Origin: Asaia sp003994335
Lineage (GTDB): Bacteria > Pseudomonadota > Alphaproteobacteria > Acetobacterales > Acetobacteraceae
DNA length: 64,000 bases
NCBI RefSeq assembly: GCF_037151175.1
Contig: NZ_JBBCOR010000002.1
Location: 368,598 to 432,597, forward strand
Direction of reading: 5' to 3'
Below the pieces are notes generated by a model that had not been told where the DNA came from, ran no database searches, and saw nothing but the letters and a program-made list of their open reading frames with translations. Made by a program: the position numbers and the translations under genes. Shown here in pieces: positions 8,772-17,379 of this stretch (position 1 is the stretch's first letter; each line of letters opens with the position of its first letter).

Positions 8772-9398
8772 TTATTTCTCCGTGATCTGATAGGTCAGAA
8801 CCACATGGTTGTCGTGGTTCGGCTGGGTGGCGACGGGCTGAATCTGTACGCCCATATCATGCTTCTGGTAGACCTTCTGGATTGCTACCGTATCGGCATT
8901 GGCAGCCTCGGCGGTCACCGTTGCACCCGGGCGGAGTGCGGTTGCCGCTTCGAGCTCAGCCGTCGGCACCTTCTTGTTGCCCGTGAATTCGACCCTGTCG
9001 AGCACGAAAGGCGCGGGTGCCGCGGCGGCCTCGGGGGCCTGTTCCTCGATCACGAGATAGAACTGCACCGTGTTCTTCACGAAGCGCTCTTTCTCACTGA
9101 ACTTTGCGCCAAGATTCTTGGCCTTATAGAGATCTGCCACTTTCTGCACGCCGGCATCGAGCTGCTCACGCGTCACCGTGTCGCCCACGTGATAGGGAAG
9201 TGCCGCCATGATATCGTCGGTGGAAATTGCCTTGTTCCCCTCCACCTTCAGGATCTTGAGGGTCAGAGGTGCGGTTGCTGCAGGGGCGCTTGCGGCAAGA
9301 GCAGGCGTGACCAGCCCGGTCTGTGGCAGAAGGGGCAGAGCGGCCGTACCGGCCATCAGGGCCAGACCTGCCAGGGCAAAACGGGAATTCGGCTTCAT
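8772..9398 (-). CDS. Exported protein made only of POTRA-like repeats
   Basis: A 208-residue protein from the ATG at 9398, preceded by a purine-rich AGGACGAAGAG; an in-frame start 72 bases earlier would spoil the signal peptide. The signal peptide ends near PALAAS. Two repeats follow: one from LKILKVEGNKAISTDDI, the second from LDRVEFTGNKKVPTAEL, both with the beta-alpha-alpha-beta-beta pattern of the POTRA domains of BamA/TamA/FhaC. There is no beta-barrel after them, unlike the known families. A soluble periplasmic partner of an outer-membrane barrel is the natural guess. It is a single-gene unit. Confidence 0.65.
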   Translation of the reverse strand: MKPNSRFALAGLALMAGTAALPLLPQTGLVTPALAASAPAATAPLTLKILKVEGNKAISTDDIMAALPYHVGDTVTREQLDAGVQKVADLYKAKNLGAKFSEKERFVKNTVQFYLVIEEQAPEAAAAPAPFVLDRVEFTGNKKVPTAELEAATALRPGATVTAEAANADTVAIQKVYQKHDMGVQIQPVATQPNHDNHVVLTYQITEK

Positions 9399-9532
9399 CT
9401 CTTCGTCCTCTTGAACTGGGTCAAACAGAACACCGAAGCAGGAAACCTGTCCGGCGCGACACCGGATCATAGGCAGCTTGAGGGACGCTTGGCAAAACCC
9501 GGCCCGACGCCCCTCGAAAACTCGGTCAGTGT

Positions 9533-11065
9533 TCAGCCCTCAACCTCGAGCGGCATGGCCGGAGGAACCGCAGGGGTCGCGTGGGGGCCGGTGGCCTGCA
9601 CATGGGCGCAGTCCCAACGCTTGGCCAGCGGCAGCAGGGCAATCAGTACCCCGGTCAGGATCAGCCCGGCTACGAACAGATCACGGAAGAGCGGCACATA
9701 TAGTGCCGCCGCAGCAGCCCCTGTCATCGGGGCACCGGTTGCGGCCGCATAATTGGCTACGAGGCTGCCCGCATACATGGCCACGCCCCAGAGCAGGTAG
9801 AGCGAGCCCATCATGAACCCGCTGCTTTCAGGCAAGGTGTAACGTGCGATGATGGCAAGGCCCAGCGCCATGGTCAAAAGCTCCGCCACGGAGACCAGAC
9901 CGTATCCAAGCACCATGACCCAAGCCGAGACGAGGTTCTGGGCATGCGCCGCCGCAATCCACCAGATCAGGAAGCCCAGGGTCACAAGCCCGAAGCCAAG
10001 CACCATCTTGTGGGCCAGGGACAGGTCTCGGCCCTGCGCAGCAAGACGGTTATAGAGTGCCGCCAGAAGCGGGCTCGCGAGCATGATCCAGATCGGATTG
10101 AGCGCCTGAAACTGGCCAGCGCTCAGGTGAACGAGCGTGACCCCACCGATGCGCAGGTCACCATCGACCGCACGCAGGGCAAAAAGGGTGAGCGATGTCA
10201 TCATCTGCTGATAAAAGATCAGATACGCCATGCTTTCGAGGCAAAGCAGGAAGGTGAGGCGCAACCCAGGGCGCGCAGCCGCGCCTGAACGCCAGTAGAG
10301 GCGCCCCCAGAGCAGCGCAATCGCCAGACTGGCCGCCCAGACACAAAGGCGTGCAATACCCGGGCTTGCGATGATCCCGGTCAGGACCAGCACAGTCAGG
10401 ACGAAACCACCCAGCACGATGAGGAACGGCTTGGTCTGGAACGGTCCCTTGTCGAGCGCCGACCCGGCATGATGGATCCAGCGACGGCGCCAGAAATAGT
10501 AGAGCAGCCCCACGACCAGCCCGCCTGAACAGGTCAGAAAGGCACTGGCCGGCCCGTAACGATCCTGCAGAAGCGGTGTCAGCAGCATCGACACCGTCGA
10601 GCCCACGTTGACCGACATATAATAGATCGTGAACGCCGCATCGAGAGCGGCATCGTCCCCCTCATAGATGCGCCGCACCAGATTGGCCGCGTTGGGCTTG
10701 AACAGCCCATTACCTGCCGAAATAAGGGCCATCGCAAAGAAAAGCAGCGTACGATGTTGATCGGCCATCGCCAGAGCAGCATAACCGAAAACGAGGGCAA
10801 AAGCCCCCATGAGCATGGTCCGACGCGGTCCGAGTATGCGGTCACCCGCATAACCGCCAAGCACCGGGGTGATATAGGTCAGGCCGACAAAGGCGCCAAT
10901 CAGGACATTGGCCGCTACGTCGCTCAGCCCGAGCCGTTGAACCAGATAGAGGGTGAGAACGGCCTGCATGCCGTAATAGCCGAAGCGTTCCCACAGCTCT
11001 ATGGCGAAGACGACCGAGAAGGCCTGTCGTCGCGTTGGAAGCTCCGTTGGGGAGGATGCACTCAT
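9533..11065 (-). CDS. POT-family proton-dependent oligopeptide transporter
   Basis: A major-facilitator peptide/H+ symporter of about 510 residues and 12-14 membrane segments. The proton-coupling motif FAIELWERFGYYGMQ in helix 1 and the PTR2-like stretch GNGLFKPNAANLV are clear. The ATG at 11065 is preferred; an in-frame GTG at 11113 would add 16 residues of no obvious role. It lies 66 bases downstream of a small membrane-protein gene on the same strand and may share its transcript. Confidence 0.9.
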   Translation of the reverse strand: MSASSPTELPTRRQAFSVVFAIELWERFGYYGMQAVLTLYLVQRLGLSDVAANVLIGAFVGLTYITPVLGGYAGDRILGPRRTMLMGAFALVFGYAALAMADQHRTLLFFAMALISAGNGLFKPNAANLVRRIYEGDDAALDAAFTIYYMSVNVGSTVSMLLTPLLQDRYGPASAFLTCSGGLVVGLLYYFWRRRWIHHAGSALDKGPFQTKPFLIVLGGFVLTVLVLTGIIASPGIARLCVWAASLAIALLWGRLYWRSGAAARPGLRLTFLLCLESMAYLIFYQQMMTSLTLFALRAVDGDLRIGGVTLVHLSAGQFQALNPIWIMLASPLLAALYNRLAAQGRDLSLAHKMVLGFGLVTLGFLIWWIAAAHAQNLVSAWVMVLGYGLVSVAELLTMALGLAIIARYTLPESSGFMMGSLYLLWGVAMYAGSLVANYAAATGAPMTGAAAAALYVPLFRDLFVAGLILTGVLIALLPLAKRWDCAHVQATGPHATPAVPPAMPLEVEG

Positions 11066-11131
11066 GAAGAGGGGTTCCGGGCAAAGAGACGTGATTGCCC
11101 GGAGATAACACACTCCCCCGTGATGGAAAGA

Positions 11132-11278
11132 CTAAAGTCCGGACCAGATCCCCGAGATCCGCATGCCGTCATAGCAGAGCCCAATGAGCAGCATGGTGAA
11201 GAACAGGGCGGTAATGACCCCCAGCACCTCACGCGTGAGGATGAGCTTCCAGTCGAAGAACCCCTGTCTGTCCGGCAC
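11132..11278 (-). CDS. 48-residue single-pass membrane microprotein
   Basis: A short gene directly behind the cbpA-like gene. It starts with GTG at 11278, 3 bases after the cbpA stop, and has a strong AGGAGG 8 bases upstream inside the end of cbpA. The product has a polar N-terminus (PDRQGFFDWKLILTRE), a hydrophobic helix of about 20 residues (VLGVITALFFTMLLIGL) and a short tail ending GIWSGL. It is not recognised as a known family. Translational coupling points to a role linked to the co-chaperone. The main doubt is length, but the start signal is unusually good. Confidence 0.6.
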   Translation of the reverse strand: MPDRQGFFDWKLILTREVLGVITALFFTMLLIGLCYDGMRISGIWSGL

Positions 11279-11281
11279 GGG

Positions 11282-12202
11282 TCAGGCCTCCTGCTCCGCC
11301 TGGGCGCGCTGCCCGGCAAAGAACGCCTCAAGGGCCGGATCAACCGTGCCGATGCGTACCTGAAGCGTGACGTAGAGATTACCTGCCTTGTGCGACCCAT
11401 GCTCTCCCACGCCACGACCGCCCAGACGCAGCACGGTGCCAGTATCGGAATGAGGGGGCACCTTCATTGTGACCTGCCCCTTGGGCGTTGGCACGACGAG
11501 CTTGCCTCCCAGGATGGCCGTCGAGAGATCAACTGGCACATTGGCTCTGAGATCACGCCCATCGCGCGTATATACTGCGCTGGGTGTGACTGAGATCGTG
11601 ATCAGCGCATCGCCCGCCGGGGCGTTCTCACCCATGCCGGGGCCGCCCTTGCCGTTCAGACGCAAGGTCTGGCCGTCTTCAATCCCGGCAGGGATCTTGA
11701 CCTCGACCGTACCCGCTTCGGGCAGGGTAACGCGGCTGGTCGTGCCCAGCACAGAGTCCTCGAATGAAACGGTCAGTGTGTAGGAGCGATCGGCACCGCG
11801 GCGGCTGCGCCGACGCCCACCGAAGGGACCGCCGCCAAAATCTGCGCCAGTGCCGCCACCGCTGAACATGTCCGAGAAGAATGCGCCAAGATCTTCCTGG
11901 TTGAATTGCGCGCCTCCTGGGCCACCCCCATGAAAGCCCCCCTGCCCGCCAAAGCCACCGCCTCCGAAAGGCCCCCGCTCATTGCCCTCGGCATCGATCT
12001 CGCCCCGATCGAAACGGGCGCGCTTTTCCTTGTCGCCCAGAATGCCGTAAGCGGCACCGACCGCCTTGAACGCTTCCTCGGCCTTCTTGTTGTTAGGGTT
12101 ATGGTCGGGGTGATGCTCCTTGGCGAGCTTGCGATAGGCGCTCCGGATTTCCTTATCCGTGGCGCCACGCGTCAGGCCAAGCGCTGCATAAGGATCTTTC
12201 AC
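11282..12202 (-). CDS. cbpA: CbpA-like DnaJ-family co-chaperone
   Basis: A 306-residue class B J-domain protein that stimulates the ATPase of DnaK. The J domain covers residues 1-70 with the HPD tripeptide at 31-33. A Gly/Phe-rich linker (about 75-135) follows, there is no cysteine zinc finger, and the two C-terminal substrate-binding domains run from about 140 to 300 (for example VKIPAGIEDGQTLRLNGKG). The start is GTG. This domain layout matches CbpA, not DnaJ itself. A membrane microprotein is coupled downstream. Confidence 0.88.
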   Translation of the reverse strand: MKDPYAALGLTRGATDKEIRSAYRKLAKEHHPDHNPNNKKAEEAFKAVGAAYGILGDKEKRARFDRGEIDAEGNERGPFGGGGFGGQGGFHGGGPGGAQFNQEDLGAFFSDMFSGGGTGADFGGGPFGGRRRSRRGADRSYTLTVSFEDSVLGTTSRVTLPEAGTVEVKIPAGIEDGQTLRLNGKGGPGMGENAPAGDALITISVTPSAVYTRDGRDLRANVPVDLSTAILGGKLVVPTPKGQVTMKVPPHSDTGTVLRLGGRGVGEHGSHKAGNLYVTLQVRIGTVDPALEAFFAGQRAQAEQEA

Positions 12203-12282
12203 GCCAGTTTCTCCCTGTTTTTCGTGAATACTACAGAATTCATGCGTTTAATGTTGTGTCCAGCCCCTGTATTTCAAGAGCG

Positions 12283-13806
12283 CTAGCGAGAGAACGCCTT
12301 GGCCAGAATACTCTGCTTGGCCGCATCGATTGGCAAGGCCGTATCGCGCAGGGCAATACCCTGCCAGCCGGCCCCCATGGCGGTGTAAAGCGCCACCGTA
12401 TCATGTAGCCGCGCCGTGCGGGCCATGGCCTCGCGATCCTGAGCGCCCAGCAGCGTCCGCTGGGTGGTGAGCACATTGATGTAATCGGTCAGACCGGCTG
12501 CGTAGAGACGCCGCGCCCGGTCTGCGGCGAGGCCGCTATCGAGCGATGCCTGGTGAAGCTGGGCAACGTAGTGATCGTTATGCAGCCATGACGTCATCGC
12601 GTCCTCTACCTCGCGAAAGGCATTGAGGACGGTCTTCCGATAGGTCAGGCGGCTGGCTTCGGCGCGTGCACGTGCCTCGACCACCTGCGAGGTGAAACGT
12701 CCGCCATGCATGACCGGCAGGGTCGCCAGCATCATGAACGACCAGCTCATCGCATTGACCTGAAAGGCCTGATACATGGCCGAGGCGTTCGGATTGAACG
12801 TGAGCGGGATCGAGAATTTGGGATAGAGCTGCGCCACGGCCACACCGATACGCGCCGTCGCCTCGGCATAGCCACGCTCGGCTGCGCGGATATCGGGCCG
12901 ATTGGCCACAACGATCGAAGGAAGCGTTGCGGGAAAACGCGGCATCTCCGGCAGGGAGGCCACCCCATTGGGTAAAGCTTCGAGTTCCGCCTTGAGGTCA
13001 CCGGGCATGTCACCCAGCAGAACGCTCACGCCATGGCTCAGTGTGTCGATCTGGGCCTTGAACGGCTCGAGCGAGGCTGTCTCGCTATCGAGTTCGCTCT
13101 GGGCCTGAGCGATCTGCAATGTGTTGCCGATCCCTTCAAGGAAGAGCCGCTTGGTGAGGTCGACCTCGCTCTGCGCGTTCTTCACATTCGCCTGGGCGAT
13201 CGAGAGGCGAAGCTGCGCCCCACGCAGGGAAACATAGGCGCGCATCAGATCGGAGAGCAGCGTCATGAGCGTGGCGCGTCGGTCTTCGATGCTGACATCG
13301 ATGGCGCGCTCGCTCGCCTCGACCTCGCGCCGTATACGCCCGAACGCATCGATCTCCCAGCTTGCCTGGGCGCCATAGGTCAGAACCGAGGCCTCGGGAC
13401 GGTTCTGGGGGTTCCCGGGGCGGATCGGCCAGTTATCGATGTTGATCGAGTAGCGACTGGACCCGCCCCCTGCATTCACATCAAGCTGCGGGTACCAGGC
13501 CGAGGCAGCTTCCTCGCGCATGGCACGACCGGCAATGATCCGCTGATCGGCAATGAGCAGATCGTAATTGCCCTTGATGGCCTGAGCGACCAGACGGTTG
13601 AGCAGCGGGTCATTATACTGCCCCCACCATTCCTTCATTTCGGCTTCGGTCCGGGCGATCTCCTCGGCTGTCGCGGCATGGTCGGTTTCCACGAAGCCGT
13701 CGGGCAGCTTCATCCGGTCGGGTTTGTAGCTGGGCCCTACTGTGCACCCGGCAAGCATGACGACGGAGAGGGCGAGGAGAGCAAGCCTATGTGGAAGAGA
13801 AACCAT
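12283..13806 (-). CDS. Outer-membrane efflux lipoprotein, NodT family
   Basis: A TolC-like outer-membrane channel. From the ATG at 13806 the signal peptide ends in the lipobox VVMLAGC (Cys21), followed by TVGPSYK, typical of the NodT family. Two repeats of the OEP fold with long helices follow. An in-frame upstream ATG at 13830 exists, but the 13806 start leaves the lipoprotein signal at its normal length and sits 2 bases after the stop of the adaptor gene. It is the last gene of a DUF1656-HlyD-NodT operon and forms the exit duct of a tripartite pump. Confidence 0.88.
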   Translation of the reverse strand: MVSLPHRLALLALSVVMLAGCTVGPSYKPDRMKLPDGFVETDHAATAEEIARTEAEMKEWWGQYNDPLLNRLVAQAIKGNYDLLIADQRIIAGRAMREEAASAWYPQLDVNAGGGSSRYSINIDNWPIRPGNPQNRPEASVLTYGAQASWEIDAFGRIRREVEASERAIDVSIEDRRATLMTLLSDLMRAYVSLRGAQLRLSIAQANVKNAQSEVDLTKRLFLEGIGNTLQIAQAQSELDSETASLEPFKAQIDTLSHGVSVLLGDMPGDLKAELEALPNGVASLPEMPRFPATLPSIVVANRPDIRAAERGYAEATARIGVAVAQLYPKFSIPLTFNPNASAMYQAFQVNAMSWSFMMLATLPVMHGGRFTSQVVEARARAEASRLTYRKTVLNAFREVEDAMTSWLHNDHYVAQLHQASLDSGLAADRARRLYAAGLTDYINVLTTQRTLLGAQDREAMARTARLHDTVALYTAMGAGWQGIALRDTALPIDAAKQSILAKAFSR

Positions 13807-13808
13807 GA

Positions 13809-14720
13809 TCAGAGATGATTCTGCAGCCATGTGGTCAGACGTCCCCGCTGTCCCTGCGGCGGCGTACCCACTGTCACCGTGCAGGTCATGCCTGCTGCCA
13901 GAATGACCTCGGGCGGGACGCGATCCAGGTGGATGCGCACCGGAATGCGCTGTGCGAGACGTACCCAGGTAAAGATAGGATTCACATCCTGCAGGCCCAG
14001 CTTGTCGGGGGAACCGTTCTGGTCATTGATGCCACGCGCGATCGAGACAACATGGGCAGGGATGATCTCGCGATACCCCATGAGCTTCACCCGGGCGACG
14101 TCGCCCACATGAACGCCCCACATCTTCGTTTCCTCGAAATAGGCGTTGATCCAGAAGCTGTCCGCGTCGATCACCGCCATGCGGGACTGGCCCTCATGCG
14201 CGTAATCACCCACGCGCAGATTGAGGTTGGTGACATACCCTTCGACAGGCGAGTACACGATGGAACGTTGCAGGTTCAGACGCGCCACATCGAGCGCGGC
14301 CCGCGCTGCATTGACCGCGTCCTCCTGCGTCTCGACATTCGAGTTATAGATTTCCTGCTCTTCGGCCGAGACGATGCCGTTCAGGCCCATACGACGCTTG
14401 GCATCGTTGCGGCGCAGTTTCAAATCCTCTTCCGCACTGGCCAGATGGGCCTCGGCTTCTCTGATAGCAAGGCGGAAACGGACCGGATCGATCACGAAAA
14501 GCGGGTCGCCACGATGGACGAAATCATTGTCATGGACCGGCACGCTCACAACGGTGCCCGAGACTTCGGGAGCTGCGTCGACGACATAGACGCGTACACG
14601 TCCGTCACGGGTCCAAGGGGCAATCATATAGGTTTCCCACAGCGTGTAGCCCAGCAGGAGCGTCACCCCGAGCACCGCGAAGGTCAGGAGGAGTCGGATC
14701 AGCGTACGGGCGAGCAGCAC
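13809..14720 (-). CDS. HlyD-family periplasmic adaptor (AaeA/EmrA-like)
   Basis: A 303-residue membrane-fusion protein with one N-terminal membrane anchor (about residues 8-30), a lipoyl-like half-site (VSGTVVSVPVHDNDFVHRGD), a coiled-coil hairpin (about 85-150), the second lipoyl half (SPVEGYVTNLNLRVGDY) and a beta-barrel. The start is GTG. It belongs to the adaptors that pair with FUSC-type permeases (AaeB) and a DUF1656 protein. It lies 108 bases after the DUF1656 gene and touches the NodT gene. The substrate is unknown; relatives export aromatic acids or fusaric acid. Confidence 0.87.
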   Translation of the reverse strand: MLLARTLIRLLLTFAVLGVTLLLGYTLWETYMIAPWTRDGRVRVYVVDAAPEVSGTVVSVPVHDNDFVHRGDPLFVIDPVRFRLAIREAEAHLASAEEDLKLRRNDAKRRMGLNGIVSAEEQEIYNSNVETQEDAVNAARAALDVARLNLQRSIVYSPVEGYVTNLNLRVGDYAHEGQSRMAVIDADSFWINAYFEETKMWGVHVGDVARVKLMGYREIIPAHVVSIARGINDQNGSPDKLGLQDVNPIFTWVRLAQRIPVRIHLDRVPPEVILAAGMTCTVTVGTPPQGQRGRLTTWLQNHL

Positions 14721-14828
14721 GGGAGATTATCCTTGGGCACAACGGAGAACAGGGGATTGGCGACCGGAAACCGCGCCGGGGAGGCAGGCAGGCACTTGAG
14801 GCGCGCAGCGCTGCCAGACGCAGACCCG

Positions 14829-15023
14829 TCAGACATAGAGCACCATCAGACAGAGCACACACAGATACAGTGCGACCTCGAACAGGGCGACATGCCAGAA
14901 CCACTCGATCGCCCCGGTCCGCCATAGCAGGAAGCGGATAAACAGGGTTACGGGAATGGCGGCAAGCGAATAGACCGCGATGGGGGAAATGAAGACGCCG
15001 AAAAGATCGAATTCCGCGAGCAT
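14829..15023 (-). CDS. DUF1656 small membrane protein (AaeX-like)
   Basis: A 64-residue protein with two hydrophobic helices, starting FDLFGVFISPIAVYS, the conserved N-terminal signature of DUF1656/AaeX. A GGGAGGACG ribosome-binding site precedes the ATG. In relatives this small protein lies between a FUSC-family permease gene and the HlyD adaptor. Here the adaptor follows, but no FUSC gene is present on either side. It is the first gene of the operon; about 260 non-coding bases upstream contain an AT-rich palindrome. Confidence 0.82.
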   Translation of the reverse strand: MLAEFDLFGVFISPIAVYSLAAIPVTLFIRFLLWRTGAIEWFWHVALFEVALYLCVLCLMVLYV

Positions 15024-15229
15024 CGTCCTCCCTCATCCTTCCTGGGTCGATCGGCTGGAATCAGGAGGAGGAGAGCAGAGCCCAGTGGCATGGAAGGCGG
15101 ATCGAGACACGCCTTGCCACCGGGGCGCAGACATCAGGTGGTCCGACCGATCCCGGATAAGCTCCAGACGACAGCCCGGAGCAGTGACAGGACGGTCATA
15201 GGGGAAACACTGCGCTGCCGCCAGCAGGC

Positions 15230-15253
15230 AAACCTGAATTTTAAATTAGGTTT
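15230..15253. promoter_or_regulatory. AT-rich palindrome upstream of the efflux operon
   Basis: Inverted repeat with outer arms AAACCT and AGGTTT around an AATTTTAAATT centre, about 210 bases before the DUF1656 start. It is the only AT-rich spot in this otherwise GC-rich gap. Its size and symmetry suit a dimeric TetR-, MarR- or LysR-type repressor site; no matching regulator gene is adjacent. Confidence 0.35.
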
Positions 15254-15286
15254 CAGATAATGGCGGTCACAACACGGTCAAGGCGA

Positions 15287-15718
15287 TCAACGCCGGGCGA
15301 AGATGTTCTTCAGGACGGTGAAGAGCTGCTTGCCGGTAAAGCGTCCAACCGGTCCGATCAGGAGGCCGGTGAGGGTGGAAAGCGCCAAGGTCTGCTTGAA
15401 TTCCGCGAAGCGTCGATCACGACGCAGGCGCGCCTCGAATTCGACGGGGTCTGCAACATTGCGCGTCCCCAGCAGTGCAAAAATGATCACGAAAAGGAGA
15501 TCGAGACCGAGCACCGAACATGCAGCGGCGAATGCAGAGAAATGCAGCACGCTATAGGCGAAAGCCCAGAGAACCGCGTGGAACGAAATCAGAGCAAAAA
15601 GGCCGAAAATGGCCGCAATGACAAAATAGGCGATACGGCGTCCGATCCGCATTGCCACACGCTGCATGACCTCGCCTTGAGCCTGCAGGGCCTCTTGCCC
15701 GACATCGATGACCTTCAT
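15287..15718 (-). CDS. Phage-holin-like (Holin-X type) membrane protein
   Basis: A 143-residue protein with an N-terminal amphipathic region, two to three membrane helices (about 30-50, 60-85 and a weaker one near 115-130) and a basic C-terminus. This matches the putative actinobacterial Holin-X / YqjE-like group, which lies beside ElaB/YqjD proteins. The DUF883 gene directly upstream on the same strand supports that reading. It is probably an inner-membrane stress protein, not a lysis protein; no phage genes are near. Confidence 0.6.
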   Translation of the reverse strand: MKVIDVGQEALQAQGEVMQRVAMRIGRRIAYFVIAAIFGLFALISFHAVLWAFAYSVLHFSAFAAACSVLGLDLLFVIIFALLGTRNVADPVEFEARLRRDRRFAEFKQTLALSTLTGLLIGPVGRFTGKQLFTVLKNIFARR

Positions 15719-15854
15719 GAAGATTCGCTAGCCTTTGACGTAAGAGCGCTTCGGAGGCGAAACAAACGGGATGGCCCGGCATGCACCAGATCACCCTGCC
15801 CGCCTCCGGAACGGGTTAAAACGAGAGGCCGCCTTGCTTCAGGTGGGAGACAGC

Positions 15855-16133
15855 CTATTTGGAGACACGGCCAGCAATAAAGCCAATGACCGCAGAAATC
15901 AAAACAGCGGCGAGCGGACGCGCACGGACGCGCGCCTCGGCGTTGTGCAACTGCACATCCTTGATCTCACGGGCGTTGGCGACCGCGTGATCTGCCCGCT
16001 CAGCGACATCGAGCAGCGCAGGATTGATACGATCCTTCAGAAGCTGCTCTAGCTGAGCCTTCAGCGTATCGATCTGGTCTTGGGCCGACTTGCTCGCAAC
16101 ATCCAGAGATTTCTTGACGTCTGATTTGCTCAT
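15855..16133 (-). CDS. DUF883 / ElaB-YqjD-like protein
   Basis: A 92-residue protein with a long charged amphipathic helix (residues 8-65) and a C-terminal membrane anchor, AAVLISAVIGFIAGRVSK, ending in the Gly/Arg motif typical of ElaB/YqjD/YgaM. In E. coli these tail-anchored proteins bind ribosomes in stationary phase. It pairs with the holin-like gene downstream and is divergent from the importer-like operon at 16.2 kb. Confidence 0.75.
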   Translation of the reverse strand: MSKSDVKKSLDVASKSAQDQIDTLKAQLEQLLKDRINPALLDVAERADHAVANAREIKDVQLHNAEARVRARPLAAVLISAVIGFIAGRVSK

Positions 16134-16207
16134 GTCACAACTCCTTGCACGGTCGAAGCCGCAATTAGTGGTTCCGTAACAAACGCATGGAGGAGAGGCG
16201 AGGTTTC

Positions 16208-17317
16208 ATGGCGATTTCGACGCAAGGCGGCAAACCTCTCCTGCTCCTTGACAATCTCTGCCTTTTCTATGGAAGCGAGGCTTTCACCCTATCGGTGACC
16301 GAGGGCGAAGCATTGAGCCTGATGGGAGAGGAGCCAGGGGTTCTCAGCCGCCTATGTGATATCCTCGCCGGGTTCGACAAGCCTGTGGGCGGGCGCATCC
16401 TGCTTGCCGGGCAGGACATGACGACCTGCCTCCCCGAGCGCCGTCCGATAGTCCTGGTTTCACCCCGTGACCCGGTGTTCGGGCATCTCGGCGTATCGGA
16501 GAATATCGGCTTTCCGCTGCGTGTGCAGGGCGCGCGCCCTGACACGCTCCACGCGCGCATCGCACGCGTCATGGCCCTGACAGGGCTGGAAGCCCTGGCC
16601 ACGACGCGGGCCGATCGCCTGACGCCAGAACAGGCCCTACGCCTCAAGCTGGCACGCGCTCTGGCCTATGCCCCCGCGATTCTGGTGCTGGACGACGTGC
16701 TTTCCGGACTGGATATGCGCAGCGCAGCCAAGGCGCGGCAATTGCTTTCCACCCTTCAACGCGCTCTCGGACTGAGCATGATCTATGCCGCGCGGGGACG
16801 TGAAGATGCACTCTGGCTCGGGGGGCGTATCGCCCTGTTCGATCGGGAGACGCTCATTCAATGCGCCGACGCCGCCACGCTGCTCGAACGTCCGAGCGAT
16901 CCACGCAGCGCGGGTCTGTTTGGCGAGGCCAATCTGTTGACCGGTCGTGTCCTCGCCATTGAGGAGGACATAGCCCGGGTCCATCTCGCCTGCGGTGGCG
17001 TGGTGGAAGCGATGGCTGACGAGGCGCTGGAAGAGGATTCCCTATGCACGCTCTGTGTGCGCCCTGACCGCATGACTCCTCTTTTCGGCACAACGGTAGC
17101 GGGTGATGATGACACACCGCCGCTCGTGGCGAGCATCCAGTCCGTGCTTCACGCAGGTGATCAGATTCGGCTCAGGCTGCGTCTCGCCGATGGGGCAGAG
17201 ATCGACATGCGTCGCCCGCTACTGCAGTCCATGCGGGCTATCAAGCCGGGCGCCACGCTACAACTTGCGTGGCAGGCCAGTCAGGCTGTGGCCTTTCCCA
17301 TGAAAGACGATCTATAA
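16208..17317 (+). CDS. Catalytically degenerate ABC ATPase (PotA/FbpC lineage)
   Basis: About 370 residues, colinear with PotA-type import ATPases including a C-terminal TOBE-like domain (CVRPDRM region). Every catalytic element is altered. Walker A is GEEPGVLS, with no GKT; the Q-loop reads VLVSPRDPVFGH with no Gln; the signature is LTPEQ; Walker B is ILVLDDVLSGLD, with Asp for the catalytic Glu; the H-loop reads IYAARGREDA with no His. The frame is intact and the domain skeleton well kept, so it does not look like random decay. Start 16208 has GAGG upstream; ATG 16187 is possible. It is followed by a PotD-like and a permease-like gene. Confidence 0.75.
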   Translation: MAISTQGGKPLLLLDNLCLFYGSEAFTLSVTEGEALSLMGEEPGVLSRLCDILAGFDKPVGGRILLAGQDMTTCLPERRPIVLVSPRDPVFGHLGVSENIGFPLRVQGARPDTLHARIARVMALTGLEALATTRADRLTPEQALRLKLARALAYAPAILVLDDVLSGLDMRSAAKARQLLSTLQRALGLSMIYAARGREDALWLGGRIALFDRETLIQCADAATLLERPSDPRSAGLFGEANLLTGRVLAIEEDIARVHLACGGVVEAMADEALEEDSLCTLCVRPDRMTPLFGTTVAGDDDTPPLVASIQSVLHAGDQIRLRLRLADGAEIDMRRPLLQSMRAIKPGATLQLAWQASQAVAFPMKDDL

Positions 17318-17379
17318 GAAGCGTTCTCACGCTTACCCAAGCCCGGAAAGGCCAGTTCCTGCACGCGTCACCTCCCCTC

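Noticed and set aside
13815..14927. 370-codon open frame on the plus strand
   Set aside because: Antisense to the HlyD adaptor, with a low-information Arg/His-rich product.
15287..15718. Prophage lysis gene (holin)
   Set aside because: No endolysin or phage structural genes nearby; pairing with a DUF883 gene points to the chromosomal YqjD/YqjE-like type.
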